Below are positions 16,255 to 25,394 of a DNA stretch of 32,081 bases, piece by piece. A program made the position numbers and the translations under genes. Each line of letters opens with the position of its first letter. The stretch's first letter is position 1. A model generated the notes under the pieces. The model made no database searches, was not told the DNA's origin, and saw only the letters and a program-made list of their open reading frames with translations. Source of the stretch: Propionibacteriaceae bacterium (GTDB taxonomy: Bacteria > Actinomycetota > Actinomycetes > Propionibacteriales > Propionibacteriaceae); contig JAISAO010000010.1 of assembly GCA_031266665.1 (NCBI GenBank), positions 1 to 32,081 of the forward strand, given 5' to 3'.

Positions 16255-17165
16255 CCGCCCTGGCCGCCGCACCGCTGGCGATCCGGGCGCCGCTGGCCCG
16301 GGAACGCCTCTCCCGACGGCGCCGCTGGACCGAAAAGGTGGCCGCCGCCAGTCTGGGGGTGGCCTGCCTGGCGGCCCTGCTGCCCCTGGGCTCGCTCATC
16401 TGGACCGTCTTATCCCGGGGGCTGGCCCGGCTCGACACCACCTTCTTCACCCAATCCCTGCGCGGCGTCGTGGGGGCGGGCGGCGGGGCGCTGCACGCCA
16501 TCGTCGGCACCGCCCTGATCACCGTCCTGACCGCCCTGATCGCCGTGCCGGTGGGCTTGCTGACGGCCGTCTACCTGGTCGAGTACGGCCGCGGCTGGTT
16601 CCCCCGGGCGGTCACCTTCCTGGTGGACGTCATGACCGGCCTGCCCTCCATCGTGGCCGGCCTATTCGCCTACGCCGTCTTCAGTCTGATCCTGGGGCCC
16701 GGCGCCCGTTCCGGTCTGGCCGGGGCCGTGGCCCTGTCCCTGCTGATGACACCGGTGGTGGTCAAGGCCGGCGAGGAGATGCTGCGGCTGGTCCCGACCG
16801 ACCTGCGGGAGGCCGCCCTGGGGCTCGGCGCCCCGACCTATCGGGTGGTTCTCAAGGTGGTCCTGCCGACCGCCCGGTCGGGTCTGATCTCGGCCGTCAT
16901 GCTGGGCCTGGCCCGGATCGTGGGCGAGACCGCCCCCCTGCTGCTGGTGGCCGGGTTCACCGACTCGATGAACTACGACCCGCTGCACAACCGCATGGCC
17001 ACCCTGCCGGTCTACATCTACAGCCAGTGGCAGAACAAGGGCACGGACGCCGCCGCCTACGACGCCCGGGCCTGGACCGCCGCCCTGGTCCTGATCGTCT
17101 TCGTCTTGGCCATCCATCTGCTGGCCCGGCTGGCCGGCCGCCTGCTGGCCCCCAAAACCCGTTGA
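16251..17165 (+). CDS. pstA: Phosphate ABC transporter permease PstA
   Basis: The second Pst membrane subunit, 304 residues. The ATG at 16251 overlaps the pstC stop (ATGA) behind GGGGAG. About six membrane segments are visible; the coupling loop reads REAALGLGAPTYRVVLKVVLPTARSGL and is followed by LARIVGETAPLLL, the PstA signature. The extracellular loop MNYDPLHNRMATLPVYIY is also typical. Length and domain order are normal. Confidence 0.95.
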   Translation: MTALAAAPLAIRAPLARERLSRRRRWTEKVAAASLGVACLAALLPLGSLIWTVLSRGLARLDTTFFTQSLRGVVGAGGGALHAIVGTALITVLTALIAVPVGLLTAVYLVEYGRGWFPRAVTFLVDVMTGLPSIVAGLFAYAVFSLILGPGARSGLAGAVALSLLMTPVVVKAGEEMLRLVPTDLREAALGLGAPTYRVVLKVVLPTARSGLISAVMLGLARIVGETAPLLLVAGFTDSMNYDPLHNRMATLPVYIYSQWQNKGTDAAAYDARAWTAALVLIVFVLAIHLLARLAGRLLAPKTR

Positions 17166-17186
17166 TCGACTCATAGAAAGCCCGTT

Positions 17187-18059
17187 ATGACCCAACAACC
17201 TCTGACCTTGGAACAGCTGGAACCGCTAGAGCTCCAGGCGCCCGTCGTCGCGCCCCGCCGGCCGAGCCCCGCCCCGACGGCCACGCCGCCGCTGCGGATG
17301 ACCGACTTCTCGGCCTCCTACGCCGGCCGCCCCGCCGTCGCCGGGGTCACGCTGGACATCCCGGCCCAGTCCGTGACCGCTTTCATCGGCCCCTCCGGCT
17401 GTGGCAAATCGACCCTGCTGCGATCGATCAACCGTTTGCACGAGACCATCCCCCAGGCCACCACGGCCGGTCGGATCGAGTTGCACGGCGAGGACGTCTA
17501 CGGCCCGGGGGTCGATCCGGTGGTGGTGCGTCAGCGCGTCGGCATGGTCTTTCAGCGGGCCAACCCCTTCCCCGCTATGTCCATCCGGGACAATGTCTTG
17601 GCCGGGGCCAAGCTGCGCCGCCAGCGCTTGTCCAAGACGGCGGCGGCCGAACTGGCCGAGAGCGCTCTCAGGGCGGCCAATCTGTGGGACGAGGTTAAGG
17701 ACCGCCTGCGCCAGCCAGGGGCCGGCCTGTCCGGCGGTCAGCAACAACGCTTGTGTATCGCCCGGGCCATCGCGGCCCAGCCCGAGATCATCTTGATGGA
17801 CGAGCCCTGCTCCGCCTTGGACCCGATCTCGACCCTGGCGATCGAGGAGCTGATGGCGACGCTACGGCGGGATTACACCGTCGTCATCGTGACCCACAAC
17901 ATGCAGCAGGCGGCCCGTATCTCCGACCAGACGGCCTTCTTCTCGGCCAGCGCCCTGCGTCAGCCCGGCCGTCTGATCGAGTACGACGACACCACCACGG
18001 TCTTCTCCCACCCCGGGGAGCAGGCCACGGCCGACTACATCGCCGGACGTTTCGGTTGA
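17187..18059 (+). CDS. pstB: Phosphate ABC transporter ATP-binding protein PstB
   Basis: Hydrolyses ATP to drive phosphate import. Landmarks: Walker [10 protein letters not shown] (68-76), the PstB-type RSINRLHET just after it, [13 protein letters not shown] (Q-loop), [14 protein letters not shown] (181-194), [12 protein letters not shown] (202-213) and switch His237. About 35 extra residues precede the domain and contain [11 protein letters not shown], resembling the tail motif in PstC. The ATG follows AGAAAG. It is last of the transport genes; a 7-bp stem and a -10 box separate it from senX3. Confidence 0.96.
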   Translation: MTQQPLTLEQLEPLELQAPVVAPRRPSPAPTATPPLRMTDFSASYAGRPAVAGVTLDIPAQSVTAFIGPSGCGKSTLLRSINRLHETIPQATTAGRIELHGEDVYGPGVDPVVVRQRVGMVFQRANPFPAMSIRDNVLAGAKLRRQRLSKTAAAELAESALRAANLWDEVKDRLRQPGAGLSGGQQQRLCIARAIAAQPEIILMDEPCSALDPISTLAIEELMATLRRDYTVVIVTHNMQQAARISDQTAFFSASALRQPGRLIEYDDTTTVFSHPGEQATADYIAGRFG

Positions 18060-18062
18060 GCC

Positions 18063-18082
18063 CCGGGCGGACGGTCGCCCGG
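18063..18082 (+). terminator. Short GC hairpin after pstB
   Basis: CCGGGCG (18063-18069) pairs with CGCCCGG (18076-18082) around a six-base loop, 3 nt after the pstB stop. There is no T-run. It may end or attenuate the pst transcript before senX3, which has its own -10 box. Confidence 0.4.
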
Positions 18083-18104
18083 CCGCCCAGCCAGCCCGTC
18101 GAGT

Positions 18105-18116
18105 TAGGCTAGTGCC
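18105..18116 (+). promoter_or_regulatory. -10 box of a leaderless senX3 transcript
   Basis: TAGGCT ends 6 nt before the senX3 ATG, with no ribosome-binding site between, suggesting a separate leaderless promoter for senX3-regX3. Confidence 0.5.
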
Positions 18117-19454
18117 ATGCCGGGAGAAGGACTGCTGGCCGCTTTGGAGTTGGCCCTAGGAGCGGTCGGCGCCGGTTGCATCCTGTGGCTGGCGCGTCGG
18201 CGCGGCGGCCCCAAGAAGCTGCCGGAGGAGGCCATCGCGGCCCTGCGGGCGGTCGGCGGCCGCAGTTTGATCGTCACCCCCCAGGGCGAACTGGTCTACC
18301 TCTCCCCGGCGGCCCAAGACCTGCCCGTGGTCCAAGACGGCCGCCTGGTCCACCCCGGACTGGCGGCCCTGGCCGAGGAGGCCTGGGAGTCGGGCGAGAC
18401 CATCACCCGGCCCTTCGCCCCAGACGACCTGGGGAGGCTGCGCCACATCGTCGTCCGGGGGGCGGTCTTGGACCAGCGCTGGGTCCTACTGACCGTGATC
18501 GACCGTACGGAGGAGGTCCAGGCCGAGACGGCCCGGCGCGACCTGGTGGCCAACCTTGGCCACGAGCTGCGCACCCCGGTGACGGCGGTCGGCCTGATCG
18601 CCCAGGCCCTGGACTCAGCCGCCGCCGACCCGGCGGCGGTGCGCCGCTTCGCCCACCGGCTGACCGGGACAGCCGAGCGCTTGGAGCGGCTGGCCGACGA
18701 CTTGTCCTGGCTGACCCTGGTCCAAGACGGGGCCTTCCCCCGCAGCTTCGCGGCCGTGCGGGTGGACGCGGTGGTGGAGCGGGCGGCCGAGCAATTGGTG
18801 GAGGCGGCGGCCCGGCGCCGGGTCGCCCTCAAGTTCAAGAAGCACTGCCACGCGGCCGTCTGGGGCGATTTCGAGTCCCTGGTGACCGCGGTGGAGAACC
18901 TGCTGGCCAACGCCATCGCCTATTCGCCCCCCGGGGCCAAGGTGGTCGTGACCGCCCGCGCCGACGCGGCCGACGGCGAGGTCACGGTCAGCGTCATCGA
19001 CCAGGGCATCGGCATCGCCCCAGAGGACCAGCGGCGGGTTTTCGAGCGCTTCTACCGCACGGACCAGGCCCGCCAGTTGCGGCCGGGCGGCACCGGAGTC
19101 GGACTGGCGGTGGTCAAACGCACCGCCTTGGCCCACGGCGGCCGGGTCGCCCTGACCTCCGGCGTCTCCCTGGGCTCGACCTTCGCCCTGACCCTGCCCC
19201 TGCTGACGGCGGCGGCGGCCGAGGAGCGGGCGGCGGCCGAACGGGCGGCGGCAGGGGCGACAGGTCAGCCCGACCGGTCCGGCCAGCCTGGGACGGTGGG
19301 CGAGGAGCGGACGACGGCCGCCGCCCGGGTGGCGATCGGCCCCCGGGAGACGGCTGGCGCGGACCCGGCGGCGGGGTCGGGACTGGCGGCGGGGTCCGCC
19401 CTGGAGGCGGCCGGCGCCAAGGAGGTGAGACATGGCGGAACTGCTGCTGGTTGA
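18117..19454 (+). CDS. senX3: Phosphate-sensing histidine kinase (SenX3/PhoR type)
   Basis: Membrane kinase that controls RegX3 according to phosphate supply, normally by sensing the Pst transporter. One membrane helix (about 6-26) is followed by a PAS-like region (about 48-130), the phosphoacceptor helix with His149 in NLGHELRTP, and an ATPase domain with ENLLANAIAYSP, DQGIGIAPED and GGTGVGLAVVK. The last 60 or so residues are an Ala/Gly/Arg low-complexity tail with a repeated ERAAAERAAA unit, beyond the normal kinase end. It overlaps regX3 by 23 bp. Only one helix is seen where mycobacterial SenX3 has two. No phoU, the usual link to Pst, is present in the window. Confidence 0.9.
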   Translation: MPGEGLLAALELALGAVGAGCILWLARRRGGPKKLPEEAIAALRAVGGRSLIVTPQGELVYLSPAAQDLPVVQDGRLVHPGLAALAEEAWESGETITRPFAPDDLGRLRHIVVRGAVLDQRWVLLTVIDRTEEVQAETARRDLVANLGHELRTPVTAVGLIAQALDSAAADPAAVRRFAHRLTGTAERLERLADDLSWLTLVQDGAFPRSFAAVRVDAVVERAAEQLVEAAARRRVALKFKKHCHAAVWGDFESLVTAVENLLANAIAYSPPGAKVVVTARADAADGEVTVSVIDQGIGIAPEDQRRVFERFYRTDQARQLRPGGTGVGLAVVKRTALAHGGRVALTSGVSLGSTFALTLPLLTAAAAEERAAAERAAAGATGQPDRSGQPGTVGEERTTAAARVAIGPRETAGADPAAGSGLAAGSALEAAGAKEVRHGGTAAG

Positions 19455-20109
19455 GGACTCCGACGATCTGCGGGAGACCCTGGCCTTCTTGCTGCGGCGC
19501 GAGGGCCATCAGGTGCGGACGGCGACGGACGGGGCCGAGGCGCTGCGAGCCGTGGCCGAGTCGGAGCCGGACCTGATCCTGCTCGACCTGATGCTGCCCC
19601 AAGTCTTAGGGACGGAGGTCTGCCGCCAGGTGCGGTCCCACAGCGACGTGCCGATCATCGTCTTGACGGCCAAGAACTCGGAGGCCGACATCGTCATCGG
19701 ATTGGAGTTGGGGGCCGACGACTATGTCACCAAACCTTTCTCCACCGCCGAGTTGCTGGCCCGCATCCGCTCGGCCTTGCGCCGCCGTCCTAGGCCCGAC
19801 GGCCCGGCCGACAAGTTGAGCGCGGCCGGCGTGGTGATGGACGTGGAGCGCCATCGGGTGACGGTGGACGGCCGCGAGGTCCAACTACCCCTGCGCGAGT
19901 TCAGCCTACTGGAATTACTGTTGCGCAACGCCGGGTTGGTGCTGACGCGCCAGCAGATCATCGACCGGGTGTGGGGATCGTCCTACTTCGGCGACACGAA
20001 GACCCTTGACGTCCATGTGCGGCGAATTAGGGCCAAAATAGAGTCCGATCCGGCTCGGCCGCGCCGCCTCCTCACCGTCCGTGGGCTCGGCTACCGGATG
20101 GAAGAGTGA
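19432..20109 (+). CDS. regX3: Phosphate response regulator (RegX3/PhoP-like, OmpR family)
   Basis: DNA-binding partner of SenX3. The receiver domain has acidic residues 8-9, phosphoacceptor Asp52 (LILLDLMLP), Thr79 and Lys101 (VTKPF). The winged-helix domain (about 130-225) ends in the usual DPARPRRLLTVRGLGYRME. The ATG lies within the end of senX3 and follows a near-perfect ribosome site, AAGGAGGTGA. It should bind the GTTCAC repeats upstream of pstS. Confidence 0.93.
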   Translation: MAELLLVEDSDDLRETLAFLLRREGHQVRTATDGAEALRAVAESEPDLILLDLMLPQVLGTEVCRQVRSHSDVPIIVLTAKNSEADIVIGLELGADDYVTKPFSTAELLARIRSALRRRPRPDGPADKLSAAGVVMDVERHRVTVDGREVQLPLREFSLLELLLRNAGLVLTRQQIIDRVWGSSYFGDTKTLDVHVRRIRAKIESDPARPRRLLTVRGLGYRMEE

Positions 20110-20163
20110 GTTGGGCCGCGCTGATCCGACTAGGGTCACCCGGTCCGGCTACCCCGACGGGGA

Positions 20164-20223
20164 ATGACTGGCGTCGGCTTGTTGTTTATTCTGAACAGAG
20201 CCGAGCGTCGGACTCGAAGGAGG
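20164..20223 (+). promoter_or_regulatory. Promoter and ribosome-binding site of the sigma factor gene
   Basis: ATGACT (20164-20169) and TATTCT (20187-20192) are 17 bp apart, giving a leader of about 30 nt. AAGGAGG at 20217-20223 precedes ATG 20231 by seven bases. This contrasts with the leaderless pattern of many neighbours. Confidence 0.55.
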
Positions 20224-20230
20224 CAATGAC

Positions 20231-21196
20231 ATGACCGCTGTCACCGCGACCCAGACGCGCCGCGCCCAGACCAGTCAGTCGCCCGACGCCGTGGGATCGT
20301 ATCTCCAGACCATCGGGGCGAGCACCTTGTTGACCGCCGACGACGAGGTCGTACTGGCCAAGACCATCGAATGCGGCGTGGCCGCCCGGGCCGTCTTGGA
20401 CGGGACCATACCGGTCGATCCCGCCTCCCCCCTGGCTGACGCCACCACCGAGGAGTTGGAGCGCCTGGCCGCCAGCGGCGAGGCCGCCATGCGGCGCTTC
20501 TTGGAGTCCAACCTCCAACTGGTCGTCTCCATCGCCCGGCGTTGCACCGGCCAGCGCATCCCCTTGAGCGACGCCATCCAAGAGGGCAACCTGGGACTGA
20601 TCCGGGCGGTCGAGAAGTTCGACTACGCCCAGGGCTACAAGTTCTCGACCTACGCCACCTGGTGGATCCGTCAGGCCATCTCCCGGGCCTGCGCCCAACA
20701 GGGCCGGATCGTGCGTTTGCCGGTCCATGTGGCGGAACAGCTGAACCAGGTGCAGAAGACCCGCCGCGCCTTGGTGCTGGAGTTGGACCGCGAGCCGACG
20801 GCCAGAGAGATCGCCACTGTCTTGGAGTTGGACCACACGGTGGTGGTCGACCTGCTGCGGCTGGCCAGCGAGCACATCTCCTTGGACGCGCCGCTGGACG
20901 AGTCGGGCGACCGCTCGCTGGGCGACCTGGTGGCGGACACGCCGGAGGGCGACATCGAGGAGGTCGTCATCGACCAGGCCGAGCGGGACGGTCTGGACGC
21001 CATCATCGGCCAGTTGGACGAGCGCTCGGCCGATATTGTGCGTCGCCGTTTCGGCCTGCTCGACGGCAGCCCGGCCAAGCTGGCCGACATCGGCCGGCGT
21101 TGGGGCATCACGGCCGAGCGGGTGCGCCAGATCGAGCGCAAGGCTCTGACCACCATCAAAGAGGCCTACGCGGCCATGTCGGCCAACTCCCGGTAG
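20231..21196 (+). CDS. Group 2 RNA polymerase sigma factor (sigma-70 family, RpoD-like)
   Basis: Directs RNA polymerase to a set of promoters; group 2 sigmas usually serve stress or stationary phase. At 321 residues it lacks the long N-terminal region 1.1 of a housekeeping sigma. Region 1.2 (DAVGSYLQTIGASTLLTADDEV, about 19-40), region 2 (SNLQLVVSIARR, DAIQEGNLGLIRAVEKFDYAQGYKFSTYATWWIRQAI, about 100-155), region 3 and region 4 (LADIGRRWGITAERVRQIERKAL, about 285-307) are all present. No anti-sigma gene adjoins. It follows regX3 on the same strand but has its own promoter. It resembles actinobacterial SigB/HrdB relatives, but the exact orthologue cannot be decided here. Confidence 0.92.
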   Translation: MTAVTATQTRRAQTSQSPDAVGSYLQTIGASTLLTADDEVVLAKTIECGVAARAVLDGTIPVDPASPLADATTEELERLAASGEAAMRRFLESNLQLVVSIARRCTGQRIPLSDAIQEGNLGLIRAVEKFDYAQGYKFSTYATWWIRQAISRACAQQGRIVRLPVHVAEQLNQVQKTRRALVLELDREPTAREIATVLELDHTVVVDLLRLASEHISLDAPLDESGDRSLGDLVADTPEGDIEEVVIDQAERDGLDAIIGQLDERSADIVRRRFGLLDGSPAKLADIGRRWGITAERVRQIERKALTTIKEAYAAMSANSR

Positions 21197-21275
21197 CCCG
21201 CCCCCGCCGGCGCCTCCGGCACGATCCCCCCGGCGCGGTCTTCCCTCGGCACAGCCTCCCCTCGGCACAGCCGTT

Positions 21276-23606
21276 TTAGCGCTGGCTGGTGATCTCCAAT
21301 TGGCCTTGGTCCCAGGACAGGGCCACGGCGCCGTCGCGATCGGTCCGGGCCAGTGTCATCCCCAGGGCCTCCAGGCGTCGCAGGGTGGAGGCGGCCGGGT
21401 GGCCGTAAGAGTTATTCGCGCCCACGCTGATGAGGGCGACGCGGGCCCCGACGGCGGCCAGGAAGGCCTCGTCCTGGCGGGCGGAGCCGTGGTGGGGGAC
21501 CTTGAGGACGTCGGCCGCCAAGTCCAGGTGGCTCGACACCAGGGCCTGCTGGCCGGCGGTCTCCAGGTCGCCGGTGGCCAGCAGGGAGAAGCCGTCCACA
21601 GTCACCCGGACGACCAGAGAATTGTCGTTCTCGGCGCTGGACTCGACGTCGCCGGCTGTCGCCGGGAGGCCGACGGGCCGGGCCGGGGACAAGACCTCGA
21701 CCCGGGCCGCCCCCACCTGGAAGGTCTCGTTCGCCCCGGCCACCCGCAGGGCGACACCCGCCCGGCGGGCCGGCTCCAGGGGCGCGGCGGCGGCCAGAGC
21801 GGCGTCGGACACCAACATGGCGCCGACCTCCCAGCCGTCCAGCAACTCCGCCAGGCCGCCGACGTGATCGGCGTGCAGGTGGCTCAAGACGACCAGCGGG
21901 ACGCGGTCGATGTCGAGGGAGCGCAAACAGGCCGGCAGGCCGGCGTCGGCCGGGCCGAGGTCGAGCAACAAGGCCTGGCCGTCGGCCACCCGCACCGCCA
22001 AGGCGTCGCCCTGACCGACGTCGCAGGCCACCGCCCGCCAGTCGGCCGGCGGCCAGCCGGGCTGGGCCGGCCCTCGCAGCCCGCCCACCACCATGGCCAA
22101 CCCCAGCGCCAGGACCACCAGCCGGCGGCGCAGCAGCCGGGGCATCAGCCAGGCGGCGAAGAGGCAGCCAACGGTCAACAGGGTCAAGCCGACCGCAGTG
22201 GCGGGCCAGGGCTGGGCGGCCCCGGGGAGGCTGGCGGCGCGGTGGCCGATTTGGAGGATGGGCTCGACCGTCCAGGCGGCCACCGTGCCCACCAGCCGCC
22301 CCAGGCCGGCGTGGACCGTGGCCACGACCGCCGTCACCAACCCCGCCACCGTGGCCGGCGCCACCAGCGGAGCGGCCAAGGCGTTGGCCGCCAAGCCGAC
22401 CAGGGAGACGGCGCCGGAGAGTTGGGCCACCACCGGTTGGGTGGCCAATTGGGCGGCCAGGGGGACGGCGATGGCCTCGGCCGCCCAATGCGGCAGCCAG
22501 CGGTTGAGGCTGGCCGTCCAGGGTCCGGCCCACAGCAGCAGGCCGACGCAGGCCAGCACCGACAGGGCGAAGCCGTAGGAGTGTGACAGCCAGGGGTCGA
22601 TCCAGACTAGGGCCACAACGGCTTGGGCCAAGTGGCGGGCGCCCTGCCCGGGCCGGGCCGAGCGGCCGACGGCGGCCAGGCCGACCAGGCCCATGGCGGC
22701 GGCCCGCAGGACGGAGGGCTCGCTGTGGCACAGGGCCACGAAGCCGGCCACACCGACCACTGCCACCAGGTTCAAGGCCCGGCCGGTCACCTTGACGGCC
22801 CGGGCCACGGCCAGCAAGCAGGCCAGCAGGATGGTCAAGTTGGCCCCGGAGACGGCCGTCAGGTGGGTCAGACCGGTGGTCCGAAAGTCCTCGGTCAAGC
22901 TGGCCGGCATAGTCGAGGTGTCGCCCACCACCAGGGCCGGCAACAGGGCGGCGGCCTCGGGCCGGGCCCCGGCGACGGCCTGGCGCAGGGCCTGGCGGAC
23001 ATGCTCGACCCCGGCCCGCCAACCGCCGGCGGGGGTGGTCACGACCGGTTGGGACAGGGGGCGGAGGACGGCGGCGGCGGCGTCGGTCCGCTCGGCGGCG
23101 GCCAACCGGGCGGTCAGGGCGACCGTGCTCCCGGGGATGATCTGGGCCCAGTCCCCGGCCCGCTCGCCCGGGGCGAAGACCAGGACGCCCACCCGGGCGG
23201 CGTGGCTCTGGCCCCGCGCCTCGGCCCGGGTCAAAGTGGCGCTGACCACGGCGGTGATCGGCTGGCCCACCAGCCGGACCGACTCGACGCTCAACTCGAC
23301 GGCGGCCACGGCCTGGTCGCGGGCCAGTTCGGGGACCGGCCCGCTGGTCAAGACGGCCAGCCGCAGCCCGCCCACCGCCGCCGTCACCACTAGGACCAGT
23401 CCCACCAGGGCCACGGCCGCCGACCGCCTGGCCCAGACCAAGACCGCCATCCCGGCCCCGGCCACGACCCACGGCCCCCAGGAGTGGGCGACGGTCAACC
23501 ACATGCCGGCCCAAGCCGCCACCGCCGCCGGCGCCAGGCGCAAGTCGAGCGCCGCCGCCGTCCGGTCGTCCCGGCCGGTCGGGTCGGGCGGCTCAAACGC
23601 TGACAC
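21276..23606 (-). CDS. comEC: DNA internalisation channel protein ComEC
   Basis: Moves single-stranded DNA through the membrane during transformation. Taking the GTG at 23606, which overlaps the comEA stop by 14 bp, gives 776 residues. The competence domain has many membrane segments and the conserved LTHLTAVSGANL (about 246-257). The C-terminal metallo-beta-lactamase domain has CDVGQGDA (528-535), HLHADH (576-581) and VPHHGS (703-708), which would hold metal for its nuclease-like role. An open frame extends 126 nt further upstream inside comEA, but that stretch is a shadow of the comEA helix-hairpin-helix region. It ends 79 nt from the convergent sigma gene; only short GC stems and a 14-bp direct repeat lie between. 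Confidence 0.92.
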   Translation of the reverse strand: MSAFEPPDPTGRDDRTAAALDLRLAPAAVAAWAGMWLTVAHSWGPWVVAGAGMAVLVWARRSAAVALVGLVLVVTAAVGGLRLAVLTSGPVPELARDQAVAAVELSVESVRLVGQPITAVVSATLTRAEARGQSHAARVGVLVFAPGERAGDWAQIIPGSTVALTARLAAAERTDAAAAVLRPLSQPVVTTPAGGWRAGVEHVRQALRQAVAGARPEAAALLPALVVGDTSTMPASLTEDFRTTGLTHLTAVSGANLTILLACLLAVARAVKVTGRALNLVAVVGVAGFVALCHSEPSVLRAAAMGLVGLAAVGRSARPGQGARHLAQAVVALVWIDPWLSHSYGFALSVLACVGLLLWAGPWTASLNRWLPHWAAEAIAVPLAAQLATQPVVAQLSGAVSLVGLAANALAAPLVAPATVAGLVTAVVATVHAGLGRLVGTVAAWTVEPILQIGHRAASLPGAAQPWPATAVGLTLLTVGCLFAAWLMPRLLRRRLVVLALGLAMVVGGLRGPAQPGWPPADWRAVACDVGQGDALAVRVADGQALLLDLGPADAGLPACLRSLDIDRVPLVVLSHLHADHVGGLAELLDGWEVGAMLVSDAALAAAAPLEPARRAGVALRVAGANETFQVGAARVEVLSPARPVGLPATAGDVESSAENDNSLVVRVTVDGFSLLATGDLETAGQQALVSSHLDLAADVLKVPHHGSARQDEAFLAAVGARVALISVGANNSYGHPAASTLRRLEALGMTLARTDRDGAVALSWDQGQLEITSQR

Positions 23607-25269
23607 GGGAGGCGAGTTGGGCGTAGGTCTTGGGACCGATGCCGTCGACCTCTTGCAACTCGGCCACCGTGGTGAAACGGCCGTGGGTCTCGCGCCAGGC
23701 CAAGATGGCGGCGGCGGTGACCGGGCCGACATTGGGCAGGGTCTCCAACTCGGCCAAGGTGGCGCGGTTGAGATCGATCACGGCGGTCGTGGGACCAGTG
23801 CCGCTGGTGGCGCCGACGACGCTCCCGCCGCCGTCGGCGCCGGTCCGCACCTCGCCCCGGGGCTGGGACGAGGTGCCGATGACGACCTGGGCGCCGTCGG
23901 CCAGTTCGGCCGCCAGGTTGAGCTCGCCCGGGTCGGCCTCGGCCGTCAGGCCGCCGGCGGCGGCGATGGCGTCGGCCACCCGGGCGCCGGGGGCCAGACT
24001 GACCAGCCCCGGGGCGGCCACGGCCCCCAAGACATGGACCAGCCAAGGCTGCTCGGCCTCGGCCGTCGCCCCGCTGTCGTCCGCCCTCTCGGCCGACGAT
24101 TGGGGCGTGGCCTCGACGGACCACTGCGGGGTCACCAGCGCGGTCGCCTCAGGCGTCCAGGTCCGGGCCCGCAACACCACCCACCCGGTTAGGACCAGGG
24201 CGGCCGAACCGATCACAGCGACAACTTTGGTATGGCCGGCGGCAACCTCGCGCGCCCGCCCGCCCAAGCGCCAGACTCGTTGTGCCGTCGTCGCCCCCGC
24301 CGCCCGGTCGGAGACCGTCTCGGCAGAGACCGGCCTGCCGGGCCAGCCCCGGCCGCCGCCCGGCGTTGGTCGCCCTCCGGGCGCGGTCGTGTCAAAGATG
24401 CCTCGGCCGCTGTCCGATGTCGGTCGGCCGGCCCCAGAGTCGCGGACTGTCGCCAGTCGGCCGGCCGGAGTCCGTTCGCCGAGCCGGGTGTCGATCGCTG
24501 TGGTCGGTTGGTCGAGGCGTGCCAGCGGTCCTCGGTCGCCGGATCGGGGGCGGCTGTCCGCGGGGAGTCGTCGGCCGGTCGTCGGGTCAAGCTCTGAGAA
24601 CGGTGCGTGGCCGTCTGGTCGGGCATCGCCGCCGCCGCCGGGCCGCCGTCCGTCCGCCGGCCGGTCTCCCGGGGGCGGCGACAGCCTGCGCCCTGATCCA
24701 GCGCTGATCCCCATGGCGAGCGGTGTCGGGAGGGTGTGATGGCGGTGTCGGCGGCGTGAGGACGGACTGGACGTCGGTTGAGCGTCGGCGCCGCCGTCAG
24801 CGCGCCCGGATGGGGTCGTTCGGTGGTCGAGCAGCGGCGGATCAGAGCTGAGGGACGACAGCCGGTCGAGGGCCGACTCCGAGCCCCGACGGGCGGGGGC
24901 GGAGCCGAGCGTCAAACTGGGCCGCCCGGCGTCGGCGAAGGCCGTTTCCGCCGCCCCGTCCGGCGCGACCGGGGCGTCTGTGAGCACGACCCTCGCAGCC
25001 GTGGCTCCCGCAGCCGTGGCCTTCGTGGTCGTGGCCTTCGTGGTCGTGACATCCGGACTGGGACCCGGCGGCATCGGACCAGCCCGCCGGACGGACAACA
25101 GTTGGCTCAACGGCGACAGACTGACCCCGTTCAGGGCGGTGTCGAGCCGTTCCCTAGACCAGTCCTGGGCGGCCTCGGGCTGGCCCCGGGCGCCCGGCGG
25201 CCGACCGTCGCCCCAAGCCCCCCGGCGGCTGGCGTCGGGCCGAGCCGAGGCGGCGGAAAATGGTCTCAC
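23593..25269 (-). CDS. comEA: Competence DNA receptor ComEA with long disordered N-terminus
   Basis: Binds double-stranded DNA outside the membrane and passes it to ComEC. The functional parts are C-terminal: a membrane helix (about 347-366), a SLBB domain (PWLVHVLGAVAAPGLVSL onward, 408-465) and two helix-hairpin-helix motifs (IDLNRATLAELETLPNVGPVTAAAI and VDGIGPKTYAQL, 498-553). Before the helix lie some 340 residues rich in Arg, Pro, Gly, Ser and Asp with short repeats (TTTKATTTKAT at 75-85), far longer than in typical ComEA. I keep the GTG at 25269 because the frame stays open and RLDTALNGVSLSP (41-53) resembles actinobacterial ComEA starts, but an internal start is possible. Operon: comEA-comEC, overlapping. 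Confidence 0.85.
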   Translation of the reverse strand: MRPFSAASARPDASRRGAWGDGRPPGARGQPEAAQDWSRERLDTALNGVSLSPLSQLLSVRRAGPMPPGPSPDVTTTKATTTKATAAGATAARVVLTDAPVAPDGAAETAFADAGRPSLTLGSAPARRGSESALDRLSSLSSDPPLLDHRTTPSGRADGGADAQPTSSPSSRRRHRHHTLPTPLAMGISAGSGRRLSPPPGDRPADGRRPGGGGDARPDGHAPFSELDPTTGRRLPADSRPRSGDRGPLARLDQPTTAIDTRLGERTPAGRLATVRDSGAGRPTSDSGRGIFDTTAPGGRPTPGGGRGWPGRPVSAETVSDRAAGATTAQRVWRLGGRAREVAAGHTKVVAVIGSAALVLTGWVVLRARTWTPEATALVTPQWSVEATPQSSAERADDSGATAEAEQPWLVHVLGAVAAPGLVSLAPGARVADAIAAAGGLTAEADPGELNLAAELADGAQVVIGTSSQPRGEVRTGADGGGSVVGATSGTGPTTAVIDLNRATLAELETLPNVGPVTAAAILAWRETHGRFTTVAELQEVDGIGPKTYAQLASRVSV

Positions 25270-25394
25270 ACCGTTACCATCGGCCCGAAACGCCGCTTTG
25301 AGCCGCCGGGGCGCCGACCGGTGGACGACTCGGCCCGGCAGCCGGCTCTTGTGGACAAACCGAGGCCCGTCGCTCAGGCCGCCGCCTAGTCCGT

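Noticed and set aside
23606..23732. An extended ComEC start at 23732
   Set aside because: The extra 42 residues are Pro/Ser-rich shadow sequence over the comEA helix-hairpin-helix codons; the GTG at 23606 gives a normal coupled overlap.
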